Source: Geitlerinema sp. BBD 1991-9
GTDB lineage: Bacteria > Cyanobacteriota > Cyanobacteriia > Cyanobacteriales > Geitlerinemataceae
Direction: 5' to 3'
Length of the DNA: 64,000 nucleotides
Assembly: GCA_001657325.1 (NCBI GenBank)
Contig: LWRO01000002.1
Coordinates: 98,285 to 162,284 of the forward strand
Shown here: piece after piece, positions 36,527-46,271 of the stretch
Position numbering within the stretch: the stretch's first letter is position 1
Layout: the number at the start of each line of letters is the position of its first letter
Made by a program: the position numbers and the translations under genes
The notes under the pieces: generated by a model
What the model saw: only the letters and a program-made list of their open reading frames with translations
Told to the model about the DNA's origin: nothing
The model's database searches: none

Positions 36527-37285
36527 ATGGGTCTGTCTCGCGCCTATCTTCTCGTTTCCCATGGCAGTCGCGATCCTCGTCCTCTGGTGGAAATGAAGCG
36601 ACTCGCACAATGGGTCGCCGAACGCATCCCCGAGGCAGCCGTGGGAACTGCTGTTTTGGAATGTCACCCGCAACCGTTACACCGACAACTGTTGTCGTTC
36701 GTCGATCGACTGCCCGATTTTCAAGGGGTCTTGTCGATCGTGCCGCTATTTCTCCTTCCCGGCGTTCACGTCAAAGAAGATATTCCCGAGGAATTAGCAT
36801 TAGCTCGGAGTCAGTTACCGGAAGCAGTATCAGCGACGGTTTTACCCTATCTGGGGAGTTCTCCTCAAATCGTCAATTTTCTAGCCGGTCGAGCGGCTGA
36901 TTTTCCATCGGTGCGAGCTTGGGTGATGGTATCTCACGGCAGTCGCCGTCCAGGGGGCAACGCTCCCGTCGAATCCCTGGCCGAGCGATTGCAACAGCAC
37001 CTCGATCGACCCGTCCGAGCGGCATATTGGGCAGTCGAACCCAATTTAGAGCATCAGATTGTTCAGTTAATCGAAAGTGGCGTGCAGTCGATCGCAATCC
37101 TGCCCTATTTCCTCTGTTGTGGTGGATTAACGGATGCCATTGGCGAACGGGTTAAACATCTTGCCGATCGATTTCCAACCGTTCAGTTCGCATTGGCCGA
37201 TCCCATCGGGGCGAGTCCCGAACTCGCCGATCTCGTAGTTCGAGTCAGCCAGTGCGATATGCTGGCGTTAAACCGAGGATTGTGA
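36527..37285 (+). CDS. cbiX: Sirohydrochlorin chelatase, double CbiX type
   Basis: This 252-residue protein has two tandem CbiX-like halves, as in long cyanobacterial SirB/CbiX enzymes that insert Fe or Co into sirohydrochlorin for siroheme or cobalamin synthesis. Each half opens with the SHGSR motif (residues 11-15 and about 136-140); the first half has the metal-site histidines in VLECHPQP and FLLPGVHVKEDIP, the second half has ILPYFLCCGG where the histidine is replaced, so only the first half is likely catalytic. Its 3' end overlaps the convergent CBS gene by 18 bp. A role in nitrite or sulfite reductase cofactor supply is inferred. Confidence 0.88.
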   Translation: MGLSRAYLLVSHGSRDPRPLVEMKRLAQWVAERIPEAAVGTAVLECHPQPLHRQLLSFVDRLPDFQGVLSIVPLFLLPGVHVKEDIPEELALARSQLPEAVSATVLPYLGSSPQIVNFLAGRAADFPSVRAWVMVSHGSRRPGGNAPVESLAERLQQHLDRPVRAAYWAVEPNLEHQIVQLIESGVQSIAILPYFLCCGGLTDAIGERVKHLADRFPTVQFALADPIGASPELADLVVRVSQCDMLALNRGL

Positions 37286-38410
37286 GGAACAATCGGGTAA
37301 GTCAGCATATTTTTCAATTTCGCGCTCGAGAACTTGTAGCTCCTTTAAAACGCGCTCGATCGACCGGCGACATTCCGGTGTATTCAGTTCGGGATAACCC
37401 GCTAACTGTTCTAAACACAGATGGAGTGTCGAGAGTGTCGCGCGCGGTCGAGTCGAAGGCGAGGGGCAGGGCAAGGTTGCACCTGACGGCATCGATCGGT
37501 TGTGCTGGAGTTGCAACACCGTTCGTTGTAAGGTTTCGACAACCCCATACATTTCCAAAGGATCGAAAATACGTAACAAACTCGTTTGCGTGATGATACC
37601 GAGTTGATATCCCCAATCCCAAGACACCACCATGCGCCGAACGTGTCGTTTTTGCATTTCCTGATGGGCGACCCACAACGAATCCTCGGGTTTGAGGAGA
37701 AAGAGCGGGGCACTCATGACCGTTTCCAGCGGAGTGTTATCGAAGTTTAGTTCCAGCGCTTGAAACTGGACGATATCCCGTTCGGTGATAATGCCCACCG
37801 GCAAGAAACGACCGTCAATTTCCGCAGTCGTCGCAACAACACAGCTCACGTGGCGTTCGGCCATGCGTCGCGCCACATCGATAATGGGCGTGCTGAGAGA
37901 GGCACAGACGACAGGGGAGGTCATCACCTCAGATACCCGCCGCAGTTTGAGTAAGTTACTCGGACGCATGGAACGGCGAATGCTATCGGGGGTGACAATG
38001 CCCACCCATCGATCGAATTCGTCTACGATCGTCAGGTGTCGGATGCGATATCGACGAAAGAGAAACAGTGCTGCAAAAATGTCTTGGAGATCGGTCTCAG
38101 ATAGGGTAATGACCGGGCAACTCATCACTGACGAGATCGGCAAGTCGGCTAAGGAATGCCCGCTCGCCGTCAGGCGCACGATATCTCGTTCGGTGAAGAT
38201 TCCCAAAACAGTTCGATCGGTAGCGGTCACGAGGGCGCAACTGTAACGCTTGGGTGTGGAAGTGGCGTTTTGGAGAGAACCGACCTCCCGTCCTCGGCTC
38301 ATCAACGCGACGACTTCGGGAATTGGCGTTTCGGGATGGATGGCGAGTGGCTCTCGATCGATCGCTTCTTCTATTGTTGGAACGTTCGCGTTTGGGTCTT
38401 CAAATGGCAT
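37268..38410 (-). CDS. Stand-alone protein with four CBS domains
   Basis: This is a 380-residue cytoplasmic protein. Four CBS motifs occur in order, each ending in a G-I-(I/V/F)-T strand: LGIFTERDIV, VGIVTPDSIR, VGIITERDIV and LGIITQTSLL, with domain starts such as ISSVMSCPVITL and VSEVMTSPVVCAS. These form two Bateman modules that normally bind adenine nucleotides. The C-terminal 90 residues are helical with a Pro/Ser/Arg-rich linker. Very similar CBS arrays are found at the N-terminus of cyanobacterial multi-sensor kinases; here no output domain follows. Function unknown; an energy-sensing role is the family-level guess. Confidence 0.88.
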   Translation of the reverse strand: MPFEDPNANVPTIEEAIDREPLAIHPETPIPEVVALMSRGREVGSLQNATSTPKRYSCALVTATDRTVLGIFTERDIVRLTASGHSLADLPISSVMSCPVITLSETDLQDIFAALFLFRRYRIRHLTIVDEFDRWVGIVTPDSIRRSMRPSNLLKLRRVSEVMTSPVVCASLSTPIIDVARRMAERHVSCVVATTAEIDGRFLPVGIITERDIVQFQALELNFDNTPLETVMSAPLFLLKPEDSLWVAHQEMQKRHVRRMVVSWDWGYQLGIITQTSLLRIFDPLEMYGVVETLQRTVLQLQHNRSMPSGATLPCPSPSTRPRATLSTLHLCLEQLAGYPELNTPECRRSIERVLKELQVLEREIEKYADLPDCSSQSSV

Positions 38411-38547
38411 TTAGGGACAGCGAAGCGCTTGACGTTCGCAACGAATATCGATGCTATTGTATCGATTCCGAGGGATGTTACGGCAAAACCGTAGAATTAA
38501 TTAACAGTCTTTACGTTCGTTGATTTTCGGTGTAGCATAGAGGAATG

Positions 38548-38994
38548 TTACAGACGATCGACGTGTAATAACGACTCAGTCGAAATTACAGTGTTATTTT
38601 GGTCAGCAATCGCGTCGCCATCGAGCGATCGCCGTTGGGTGAGAGAATGGGGAGAATGGGTTGTAAACTCGCTCGACAACCGGGGAGTTTGCCCGTACAG
38701 TCGATCGAGGACGCGCTTAACGGAAATGCGCCGCCACAGCTGTCCTCGCTTAGTGCGGTAGCCGTGTTCGTTAAGCCAATCGGCAATTTGCTGAAGTGAT
38801 TTTCCCGATTTGTGGTGGCGACGAATCAGTTCGATCGTTTCTTGTTCGAGGGGATCGTCAACGAGTTCGCCGTTCTCGGATTTCTGCCCGAACGGCGGAG
38901 ATCCGTATCCCGCATATCCACCACGAGCGGCTTTCGCTTGTCGGCCTCGTTCCAACCGTTGCCAAATTTCGTCCGGTTCTTTGTTCGCCGTCAT
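38548..38994 (-). CDS. Recombinase-domain-like protein (148 aa), no resolvase domain
   Basis: Residues 10-105 resemble the 'Recombinase' (PF07508-type) helical domain that follows the catalytic domain in large serine recombinases: GYGSPPFGQ, then LVDDPLEQETIELIRRHHKSGKSLQQIADWLNEHG and WRRISVKRVLDRLYG. The catalytic serine domain and zinc ribbon are both missing, and the remaining 40 residues are low-complexity. It may be a domesticated DNA-binding protein or a remnant of an integrase. The frame is intact with a normal ATG and ordinary codon use, which favours a retained gene. It is divergent from the thioredoxin gene (33 bp between starts). Confidence 0.7.
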   Translation of the reverse strand: MTANKEPDEIWQRLERGRQAKAARGGYAGYGSPPFGQKSENGELVDDPLEQETIELIRRHHKSGKSLQQIADWLNEHGYRTKRGQLWRRISVKRVLDRLYGQTPRLSSEFTTHSPHSLTQRRSLDGDAIADQNNTVISTESLLHVDRL

Positions 38995-39027
38995 TGTTCT
39001 CGTTCATCGAGTGAACCTTGTAAACGT

Positions 39028-39393
39028 ATGGTAGCGCAAACCTTTTCGTTGACTTCTTCGACTTCCACCATTTCCACGACTGCTCCTTATCTCGACGAGA
39101 ACGATCTCGATCGACTCTTCGCCAGTGCGCCCCTCCTAGTCGTTTATTGTACGGCGCACTGGTGCGGCCCTTGTTTGACCTTCGAGCCGTACCTCGATCG
39201 ACTCGCCCGCGAGTACGCCGGACGAATTCGGGTCGTCAAACTCGACACCGACCTCAATCCAACCGCTGTGACCCAACTGGCCATTCGCAGTATTCCTTCC
39301 GTCTTAGTCGTTCGAGAAGGAAAAACCGTTGAGAGTATCGTCGGACTGGTGCCTTACCGGCGACTGTGCGATCTCGTCAATCCATTTTTATAA
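39028..39393 (+). CDS. Thioredoxin-family protein
   Basis: Translation from ATG 39028 gives 121 residues; the longer upstream frame overlaps the divergent gene and has no homology. After a Ser/Thr-rich leader of about 25 residues the thioredoxin fold begins, with the redox motif WCGPC around residues 50-54 in YCTAHWCGPCLTFEPYLDRLA, the VVKLDTDLNP strand and the cis-proline in IRSIPSVLVV. This is a cytoplasmic disulfide oxidoreductase; the leader is not a convincing signal peptide. The gene is convergent with fcl, and a strong bidirectional hairpin lies between them. Confidence 0.9.
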   Translation: MVAQTFSLTSSTSTISTTAPYLDENDLDRLFASAPLLVVYCTAHWCGPCLTFEPYLDRLAREYAGRIRVVKLDTDLNPTAVTQLAIRSIPSVLVVREGKTVESIVGLVPYRRLCDLVNPFL

Positions 39394-39555
39394 CCCCTTG
39401 ATAACCCGAGTTATAAAACACCGATCGCCACTGGTTTTTGGAGCCTAAATGATGACGAACAGCTTAAATACAATCGACAAACCCTTTTAGTCCCTCAACG
39501 AGAATTCCCGTTGAGATGGGTTTAAAAGAACGTCATTTTAAAACCGTTTTTTGAA

Positions 39556-39601
39556 AAAGAATCTCCCGAAAACGATCGGAGACGATCTCGGGAGATTCTT
39601 T
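39556..39601. terminator. Bidirectional terminator between thioredoxin and fcl
   Basis: A perfect stem of 14 bp (AAAGAATCTCCCGA at 39556-39569 with its complement at 39588-39601) has an 18-base loop. T-rich tracts flank it on both strands, so it can end both convergent transcripts. A smaller CTCAACG/CGTTGAG hairpin lies at 39494-39515. Confidence 0.85.
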
Positions 39602-39623
39602 AATCTGAAGTCACGATCGAGTC

Positions 39624-40577
39624 TCAAGCCACCTTATCGGCATTGGCACGATACCACTCGATCGTATTTTTTAAACCTTCTTCAAAACTAACCTGCGCCT
39701 CAAAACCAAACCGTTCCTTGGCTCGTTGCGTGTCTAAACACCGTCGAGGCTGTCCGTTCGGTTTGTCTGTTTCCCAAACAATTTCGCCGTCGAATTCCAT
39801 TAACTTACAAATCAACTCGATCAAATCTCGAATTGAAATTTCGGAATTCGTACCCAAATTAACCGGGTCGGGATCGTTATACAACTGCGTCGCCATGACA
39901 ATGCCAAGCGCTGCATCCGTCGAATATAAAAACTCTCGTGTCGGCGAACCATCACCCCAAACCGGAATTTTCTTTTCGCCCTTCTGCTGCGCTTCGTGAA
40001 CCTTGCGAATCAACGCCGGAATCACGTGAGAACTTTGTGGATTAAAATTGTCTTCCGGCCCGTATAGATTGACCGGAAGCAGATAAATCCCGTCAAACCC
40101 GTATTGCTGGCGATAGGCTTGCAGCTGAACCAACAGCGCTTTTTTCGCAATCCCGTAAGGTGCGTTTGTCTCCTCCGGATAACCGTTCCAGAGGTCGTCC
40201 TCCTTAAACGGAACGGGGGTAAACTTCGGGTACGCACAAATCGTACCCACACAGACGAACTTCTCAACACCGGCCTCGTAAGCCGTGTGAATCAGCTGCG
40301 CCCCCATCATCAAGTTATCGTAAAACAATTCGGCGGGCTTCTCGCGATTGAGACCGATCCCACCAACGTGTGCTGCTAAGTGAACGATAATATCCTGATT
40401 TTCAGACGCTTTTTGACAGTCCGAAAGCTTGCGTAGATCGCAATCTGCCGATCGAGGAATCGAAATTTTATCGGGATTGGCACCGGCTTCGACGAGTTGC
40501 GAAACCACCTGACGGCCGAGGAATCCCGCACCCCCCGTCACCAGAATTCGTTTGTCCTCTAACGTTAAACCAGCCAT
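39624..40577 (-). CDS. fcl: GDP-L-fucose synthase
   Basis: This 317-residue short-chain dehydrogenase converts GDP-4-keto-6-deoxymannose to GDP-L-fucose (epimerase/reductase). It has the Rossmann motif [11 protein letters not shown] at residues 14-24, [19 protein letters not shown] with the catalytic Ser/Thr region, and Y-G-I-A-K ([12 protein letters not shown]) with the catalytic Tyr and Lys near 140. The length is typical. It lies 106 bp downstream of gmd on the same strand, and the two consecutive pathway enzymes form the operon head-to-tail. The fucose is likely used in surface polysaccharide made by the neighbouring transferases. Confidence 0.96.
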   Translation of the reverse strand: MAGLTLEDKRILVTGGAGFLGRQVVSQLVEAGANPDKISIPRSADCDLRKLSDCQKASENQDIIVHLAAHVGGIGLNREKPAELFYDNLMMGAQLIHTAYEAGVEKFVCVGTICAYPKFTPVPFKEDDLWNGYPEETNAPYGIAKKALLVQLQAYRQQYGFDGIYLLPVNLYGPEDNFNPQSSHVIPALIRKVHEAQQKGEKKIPVWGDGSPTREFLYSTDAALGIVMATQLYNDPDPVNLGTNSEISIRDLIELICKLMEFDGEIVWETDKPNGQPRRCLDTQRAKERFGFEAQVSFEEGLKNTIEWYRANADKVA

Positions 40578-40683
40578 GTCTAGGTTTCCCCGTTATTGTC
40601 TTATACGAGAGTTGCAGGTGTGTTGCAGGTTGCCGAAAAAATGGGAGCGAAACGACTTCCCTCCCAATTCTCGTAAATTTACC

Positions 40684-41760
40684 CTAATCGACTGTATTAA
40701 CGGCCTCTTGGCGAATAAAGGCTCGATCGTCGATCGAACCGTCCCCAGTCTTCGGTGATGGCAAACCTAACGCGGCCAGATCGGCATCCACCATCAAGTG
40801 AACTAATTCCTTAAACGTAACCGATGGCTCCCAACCGAGTTGTTGCTTGGCTTTCGAGGGATCGCCGATGAGCAAGTCTACCTCAGCCGGACGGAGATAG
40901 CGAGGGTCGAACTCGACATAGTCGTGCCAGTCTAACCCCACGTAACTAAATGCCAAATCGAGGAACTCGCGAATCGAGTGCGTTTCGTTCGTGGCGATCA
41001 CGTAATCGTCGGCTTTATCCTGTTGGAGCATCATCCACATTGCCCGCACGTAATCCTTGGCGTAGCCCCAGTCTCGCTTCGAGTCCAAATTTCCCAAAAA
41101 GAGCTTTTTCTGGGTTTTGGCAACGATACGGGCGACGGCTCGCGTGATCTTGCGCGTCACAAAAGTTTCGCCTCGTCGCGGAGACTCGTGGTTGAACAGA
41201 ATCCCGTTACAAGCGAACAGATTATAAGACTCGCGGTAGTTAATCGTTTGCCAGTGGGCAAACACTTTCGCGCAAGAATAGGGACTGCGGGGATAAAACG
41301 GAGTCGTTTCCTTTTGAGGGATTTCTTGGACCTTGCCGAACATTTCTGACGAGCCGGCTTGATAGAAACGAACCTCGTTGCCCGTTCGTTGTTGGTAGTC
41401 GCGAATCGCTTCGAGCAAGCGCAAAGCTCCCATGGCAACGGTATCGACCGTGTATTCCGGAGCGTCAAAACTGACCCGAACGTGCGACTGAGCCCCGAGG
41501 TTATAGATCTCGTGCGGTTGGACTTCTTCGAGCAGACGGCGGAGCGTCGTTCCATCCGTCAGATCGCCGTAGTGAAGAAATAAATGAGCGTCTTCACTAT
41601 GGGGATCGACATAGATGTGATCGATGCGATCGGTGTTAAAGGTCGAGGTCCGTCGCATGATACCGTGAACCTCGTAACCTTTCTCCAATAGCAGTTCGCT
41701 TAAGTAAGAACCGTCCTGTCCGGTAATCCCCGTAATCAGCGCTCGCTTCGATTGGGTCAT
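40684..41760 (-). CDS. gmd: GDP-mannose 4,6-dehydratase
   Basis: This 358-residue NADP-dependent enzyme makes GDP-4-keto-6-deoxy-D-mannose, the substrate of the next gene. Motifs are [12 protein letters not shown] at residues 9-20 (cofactor loop), the HYGDLTDG strand, YNLGAQSHV, the catalytic SSEMFGK near 140, and YSCAK ([11 protein letters not shown]) near 165. The C-terminal part with [17 protein letters not shown] is characteristic of Gmd. Full length, no lesions. Confidence 0.97.
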   Translation of the reverse strand: MTQSKRALITGITGQDGSYLSELLLEKGYEVHGIMRRTSTFNTDRIDHIYVDPHSEDAHLFLHYGDLTDGTTLRRLLEEVQPHEIYNLGAQSHVRVSFDAPEYTVDTVAMGALRLLEAIRDYQQRTGNEVRFYQAGSSEMFGKVQEIPQKETTPFYPRSPYSCAKVFAHWQTINYRESYNLFACNGILFNHESPRRGETFVTRKITRAVARIVAKTQKKLFLGNLDSKRDWGYAKDYVRAMWMMLQQDKADDYVIATNETHSIREFLDLAFSYVGLDWHDYVEFDPRYLRPAEVDLLIGDPSKAKQQLGWEPSVTFKELVHLMVDADLAALGLPSPKTGDGSIDDRAFIRQEAVNTVD

Positions 41761-41945
41761 GATATCTGAATCCTTATTTGCTTACAACAAGGTCAATCCC
41801 AAGTCAGTTGTAACCTATCTCAGTCGTTTTCGTTTAAGTCATCCGAACTTCTGACCGTTTACAGCCCGCGCGCGCCTCATTACGGACATTTTCGACCCAC
41901 GCGAAGTGTGCTCGTCCCCATCCCGTCAGGTTCTCAATACCGACT

Positions 41946-42677
41946 TTAATAGGCACCGTTGTTCTTGGGAAAGACGATCACCCCAATGGTTTCGATCGCA
42001 ATCCAGAGATCCATCCAGATGTTGTGGGCATTGACGTAGTAAACGTCAATTTTGACTCGTTTTTCGTAAGGAATGTCGTTGCGGCCGGAGACCTGCCACA
42101 ATCCGGTAATGCCCGGACGAATAGTCAGGACTTTATCCATATAACGACCGTATTTGGGCAATTCCTCCACCACTAACGGCCGCGGACCGACAACGCTCAT
42201 GTCCCCTTTAAGGACGTTCCAAAACTGCGGGAATTCATCGAGACTCGTCAACCGTAAAAAACGACCGATCCAAGTAATTCGAGGATCGTGTTTGAGCTTG
42301 AAATTGTCTTCAAATTCTTCCCGAAGTTGTGGAGATGCCGCCATCATTTCCTCGAGAACGCGGTCGGCATTGGGAACCATTGTCCTGAATTTGATACACT
42401 TGAAGAGTTTTCGATTTTTACCAACGCGCTCTTGAAAGTAAAAAATCGGACCGGGAGAGCTGATAAAAACGAGCAATCCCAATACCAAATATACAGGGGA
42501 AAAGAAAACGAGAACGAAGGTAGAAAATACGATATCGAAAATGCGTTTTCCCAGGTTGCCGTTCGCTCGATCGACGGCCAGGAATCGCAAGAGCGAATCC
42601 GAAAGGCAGACCGTAAAGCCGCGTTTGACGCAACCTGACAGTCCTTTGCCAGAAATCAGTTGGCTGTTGGCAGTCAT
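41946..42677 (-). CDS. Undecaprenyl-phosphate sugar phosphotransferase (WcaJ/ExoY type, short form)
   Basis: The ATG at 42677 is chosen because AAAGGAGT lies 5-8 bases upstream; this gives 243 residues. The protein has a reentrant/membrane segment ([26 protein letters not shown], about residues 45-70) and the phosphoglycosyl transferase core: [51 protein letters not shown] with the Asp-Glu dyad, and [14 protein letters not shown]. It starts repeat-unit assembly by putting a sugar-1-phosphate on the lipid carrier. The short form lacks the four-helix N-terminal domain of WcaJ. It belongs with the flanking GT4 and GDP-fucose genes. Confidence 0.93.
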   Translation of the reverse strand: MTANSQLISGKGLSGCVKRGFTVCLSDSLLRFLAVDRANGNLGKRIFDIVFSTFVLVFFSPVYLVLGLLVFISSPGPIFYFQERVGKNRKLFKCIKFRTMVPNADRVLEEMMAASPQLREEFEDNFKLKHDPRITWIGRFLRLTSLDEFPQFWNVLKGDMSVVGPRPLVVEELPKYGRYMDKVLTIRPGITGLWQVSGRNDIPYEKRVKIDVYYVNAHNIWMDLWIAIETIGVIVFPKNNGAY

Positions 42678-42743
42678 CTTACTCCTTTCATTCACACCAC
42701 ACACACACAGTCCCGAGCGTCGAGGAAGGTCGATCGGCCTCAG

Positions 42744-44000
42744 TCAATCGATTTCCGAAGGATAGGACGACAGGACACGGGCTTCGTCTGGTTTCCCAGA
42801 GCGAAAGTCGCAATAACAGCGTTTTAAAAAGGATAAGTAACGCTGTTCAAAAATTGTAGGGGTAAACCGAGCAGAATGCGATCGAGCGACTTCCGGATCG
42901 AAGCACGATCGAACCGCCTCAAACGTTTTGACGGCTTCCACCAGAGAAGTTTCCGTCTGTTCGGGAAATAGTAATCCCGTTCCCCCATCTCCAAAACGGT
43001 GCCAATCTCGAACGGTTTCGAGCGCTCCACCCGCCCCGTAGGCGATAACCGGAGTCCCGCACGCCTGAGCTTCGACAGGTGCCATGCCGAAATCTTCACA
43101 AGCTGCGTACACGAAGGCTTTCGCCTGGGACATATACTGTTCGACCACCTTATCGGGCTGAGCGCCCAAAATTTGGACGTTCGGCTGGGCGATCGACTGC
43201 AATCGCTCGCGCTCGGGCCCCGTACCGATGACGACGAGGGGATAACCGAGCTGATTAAAGGCTCGCACGATGAGACCGACTTTTTTGTAGCTGACGAGTC
43301 TAGATACGATGAGATAAAAATCTTGTTTCTGAGTGACGAACGGAAATCGATCGATCTCGACGGGGGGATAAATCACTTCCGCCCGTCGTCGGTAACACCG
43401 CCAGATGCGGCGAGCCGTGTACTGGGAGTTGGCGATAAAGTAATCGACGCGGTTCGAGGAAATCACATCCCACTGACGCAATTGATGGAGGAGGTAGCGC
43501 GTCAGCCCACCCGCAACGCCCCGCCCCGCCGCCGATTCTCGTAAGTAGTCAAACGTCAAGTCCCAGGCGTAGCGCATGGGCGTGTGACAGTAACAAACGT
43601 GCAGTTGGTGGGGGCGAGTCAGAACGCCTTTCGCCACGGCATGGGAGGACGAAAGAACGATATCGTAATCTTGGAGGTTGAGTTGCTCGATCGCCAGCGG
43701 GAGAAGGGGCAGGTACTTCTGAACCCCACGACGGGCCAAGGGCAAGTGTTGTAAAAACGTCGTGCCAATGCGCCGTCGATATAAGTAACTGTTGGGATTG
43801 GACGACTCGAAATCGATCAGCGCGTAGAGGTCAGCTGGCACGTGTTGGAGAATTTCGCGAACGACCAGTTCGGAACCTCCCGTTGCCGCTGGTGTCAGCC
43901 ATTCATGAACGAGTGCGATTTTCGAGTTTTCCCAATCTGGCATCGTTTGCCCGTCCGCGACCTCACACCACGACTCCAGAGGTACGATACCGTATTTCAT
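42744..44000 (-). CDS. GT4-family glycosyltransferase
   Basis: This is a 418-residue GT-B glycosyltransferase. An alternative start at 43943 (MPDWENSKIALVHEW) would remove 19 residues and fits the family better. It has the N-terminal ALVHEWLTPAATGGSELVV loop, HTPMRYAWDL, the central ANSQYTARRIWR, and the nucleotide-sugar site FGMAPVEAQACGTPVIAYGAGGALETV with the E-x7-E pattern near 340. Proteins of this kind ('glycosyltransferase' with YCHTPMRYAW) commonly act in exopolysaccharide synthesis beside WcaJ-type transferases. It lies 66 bp upstream of the sugar transferase gene on the same strand. Confidence 0.92.
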   Translation of the reverse strand: MKYGIVPLESWCEVADGQTMPDWENSKIALVHEWLTPAATGGSELVVREILQHVPADLYALIDFESSNPNSYLYRRRIGTTFLQHLPLARRGVQKYLPLLPLAIEQLNLQDYDIVLSSSHAVAKGVLTRPHQLHVCYCHTPMRYAWDLTFDYLRESAAGRGVAGGLTRYLLHQLRQWDVISSNRVDYFIANSQYTARRIWRCYRRRAEVIYPPVEIDRFPFVTQKQDFYLIVSRLVSYKKVGLIVRAFNQLGYPLVVIGTGPERERLQSIAQPNVQILGAQPDKVVEQYMSQAKAFVYAACEDFGMAPVEAQACGTPVIAYGAGGALETVRDWHRFGDGGTGLLFPEQTETSLVEAVKTFEAVRSCFDPEVARSHSARFTPTIFEQRYLSFLKRCYCDFRSGKPDEARVLSSYPSEID

Positions 44001-44081
44001 GCCGAGCGCGATCGTTCCCGGAAGCCGTGCGCGAACCGAGTCGTTTTTTCCGCTCTCGAATTCCGATTATCCTAGTAAAGG

Positions 44082-45227
44082 ATGAGATGGATTGCGTTGG
44101 GTGTGTGTGTGACTCAAATTCCCCTGCTCGACTTAACACGACAGTATCAGACCATTGCAGCTGAGGTCGAACGTGCCGTTTTGGACGTGATGGCCTCGGG
44201 GCGCTATATCGGCGGCGACCGTGTGGCACAGTTCGAGCGACAGTTCGCTCAATATGTGGGGACGAACGAGTGTGTCTCCTGTAACTCGGGAACCGATGCG
44301 CTGTATTTGACCCTGAAGGCGTTAGATATCGGTGAGGGAGACGAGGTGATTGCGCCGCCTTTTACGTTTTTCGCGACGGTGGAAACGATTAGTGCCGTAG
44401 GCGCGACCCCGGTTTTCGTGGATATCGACCCGAAGACGTTTAATTTGGATACGAGCGCTGTCGATGCCGCGATTGGCGCGCGAACGAAAGCGATTCTTCC
44501 CGTTCACTTGTTCGGCCGTCCCCTGGATATGACCGCGTTATCAGACCTGGCTGCATCGCGGAATTTAGCGATCGTCGAAGACTGCGCGCAAGCGACTGGT
44601 GCGAGTTGGCAGGGTCGCCAGGTGGGAAGTTTCGGGCGTGCGGGGTGTTTTAGCTTTTTTCCGACGAAAAACCTAGGGGCGTTTGGGGACGGTGGCGCCG
44701 TGACCACAGACGACCCAGAATTCGCACGTCGGGTTCGCGCGTTGAAGGAACACGGTGCGACGCAGCGTTACGTTCACGAAGAAGTGGGCGTTAACAGCCG
44801 TCTCGATGCCGTGCAAGCGGCGGTTTTACAGGTGAAGTTGAAATATCTCGACGAATGGAACGAAGCTCGTCGCGATGTTGCCCGTCGATATGGAGAATTG
44901 CTGACACCGATTCCTCACATTGAGTTACCCCCTGAAACGACGGATGGCGTTTCGGTGTGGAATCAATACACGATCCGCGTTCGTCCGCCACTCGATCGAG
45001 ATCGGGTCCGGCAGAACTTACAGGCGCTCGGTGTGAGTACGATGGTGTACTATCCGTTACCCCTTCACCACCAACCGGTCTATCGCCAGTTGGGTTATTC
45101 GGTGGGGGCGTTTCCCCATGCCGAACGGGCTTGTCAAGAGGTGTTGTCGCTGCCGATGTTTCCGGAGCTGACCCTCGAACAGCAACAAGAGATTGTTTAT
45201 CGCTTGAAAAGCGCCATCGACCCATGA
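44082..45227 (+). CDS. PLP-dependent sugar aminotransferase (DegT/DnrJ/EryC1/StrS)
   Basis: This 381-residue aminotransferase acts on keto sugars of nucleotide-sugar pathways. It shows CNSGTDALYLTLKAL (cofactor phosphate loop, about residues 66-80), PPFTFFATVETI, VEDCAQATGA with the PLP-binding Asp near 165, and the Schiff-base lysine in FSFFPTKNLGAFGDGG near 198. The ATG at 44082 is reported, but a GTG at 44109, inside a GT-dinucleotide run, gives the usual family start TQIPLLDLTRQY and may be the real one. It is divergent from the GT4 gene; together they frame the polysaccharide locus. Confidence 0.92.
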   Translation: MRWIALGVCVTQIPLLDLTRQYQTIAAEVERAVLDVMASGRYIGGDRVAQFERQFAQYVGTNECVSCNSGTDALYLTLKALDIGEGDEVIAPPFTFFATVETISAVGATPVFVDIDPKTFNLDTSAVDAAIGARTKAILPVHLFGRPLDMTALSDLAASRNLAIVEDCAQATGASWQGRQVGSFGRAGCFSFFPTKNLGAFGDGGAVTTDDPEFARRVRALKEHGATQRYVHEEVGVNSRLDAVQAAVLQVKLKYLDEWNEARRDVARRYGELLTPIPHIELPPETTDGVSVWNQYTIRVRPPLDRDRVRQNLQALGVSTMVYYPLPLHHQPVYRQLGYSVGAFPHAERACQEVLSLPMFPELTLEQQQEIVYRLKSAIDP

Positions 45228-45303
45228 GGAGATGAAGCAGACAGTTTTATCTCATTATTCTTTCCCTGCGGCCGTCTCCTCCCCCTCGATCGAACTAATC
45301 GAT

Positions 45304-46071
45304 CTAATCGATTAAGACTTCGCGGCGATCGACCCCGACATCGTCTTGCCATTCGATATCGGGCATCGCTTCAAACGTTTTGAGAACAGCGTCTTCCCAA
45401 TACTGGCGAATTTTCGCGAGATAGGGACTTCCCAGGCGCAGCCGCAGCCGATGCCGAATCTCAAACGTATCGCGTTGGTACATGATGACGTTGATAGGGG
45501 GGCCGACGGAAATGTTAGATTTCATCGTCGAATCGATGGACAACACCGCACTTTTAACGGCGATTTCGAGTGGCGTGTCGTACTGGAGCAGTCGATCGAG
45601 AATCGGTTTGCCGTATTTGGTTTCGCCGATCTGCAAAAACGGCGTTTCCGGCGTTGCTTGGATGCAGTTGCCTTGCGGGTAGACGAGAAATAATTTCGGT
45701 TCTTCACCGCGAATTTGACCGCCGACGAGAAAATTGCATTGAAAATCGATCCGATCTCGCTCGAACCAAGGTCGATCGATCTCTTGGATGGTGCGGATTT
45801 TTTTGCCGATGTAGCGAGCCGTATCGTAGAGACTCGGAAGCGTGTAGAGGTTCTCATCTTCTGGCTGTTTCAGGTCGCGCCGGACTTGATGCATCACGGC
45901 TTGAGTGACGGAAAGATTGCCGCTCGTACACAACACGATCGCCCGTTCGCCAGGAAGCGTGAAATCGAATAGCTTGTGATATGTCGAAATGTAATCGACC
46001 CCTGCATTCGTGCGCGAGTCTGCTCCGAAGACGAGTCCAGCGGAGTTGACGATGCCAAGACAGTAAGTCAT
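45304..46071 (-). CDS. Anbu / proteasome-type protease
   Basis: This 255-residue Ntn-hydrolase belongs to the Anbu (ancestral beta subunit) group. The initiator Met is followed by Thr2 (MTYCLGIV), which after Met removal is the N-terminal nucleophile; the GLVFGADSRTNAG segment carries the Asp and later the Lys in STYHKLFDF matches the proteasomal Lys33 position. The rest of the fold follows with normal length and no propeptide. In other bacteria Anbu genes sit with an ATP-grasp, an alpha-E and a transglutaminase gene; none of these is adjacent here, as is also common in cyanobacteria. It is divergent from rubA. Confidence 0.9.
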   Translation of the reverse strand: MTYCLGIVNSAGLVFGADSRTNAGVDYISTYHKLFDFTLPGERAIVLCTSGNLSVTQAVMHQVRRDLKQPEDENLYTLPSLYDTARYIGKKIRTIQEIDRPWFERDRIDFQCNFLVGGQIRGEEPKLFLVYPQGNCIQATPETPFLQIGETKYGKPILDRLLQYDTPLEIAVKSAVLSIDSTMKSNISVGPPINVIMYQRDTFEIRHRLRLRLGSPYLAKIRQYWEDAVLKTFEAMPDIEWQDDVGVDRREVLID

Positions 46072-46271
46072 GTCGTTCGGTAAATGAGAAAAAAGTAGCA
46101 GTAGGCTCCGGGTAGTTCGATTGTAGCGGACGGGCGCTTGCTTCCCACCCCCTGCGGAACTTGCCGTTCGTATCCCCTGAAACTCGATCGAGCGAACGGC
46201 GCTTGTATGTCATAATATTTAACAGATTTTTTAAGGTTAGCTGACAAACTCCCACAGGGAAAGCGCTTGTT

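Noticed and set aside
38812-39027. 72-codon N-terminal extension of the thioredoxin frame
   Set aside because: It overlaps the divergent recombinase-like gene and lacks homology; the ATG at 39028 gives the normal protein.
44101-44111. GT run as a Z-DNA or recombination hot spot
   Set aside because: Eleven bases are too short to support that claim; only a weak slippage hypothesis is kept.
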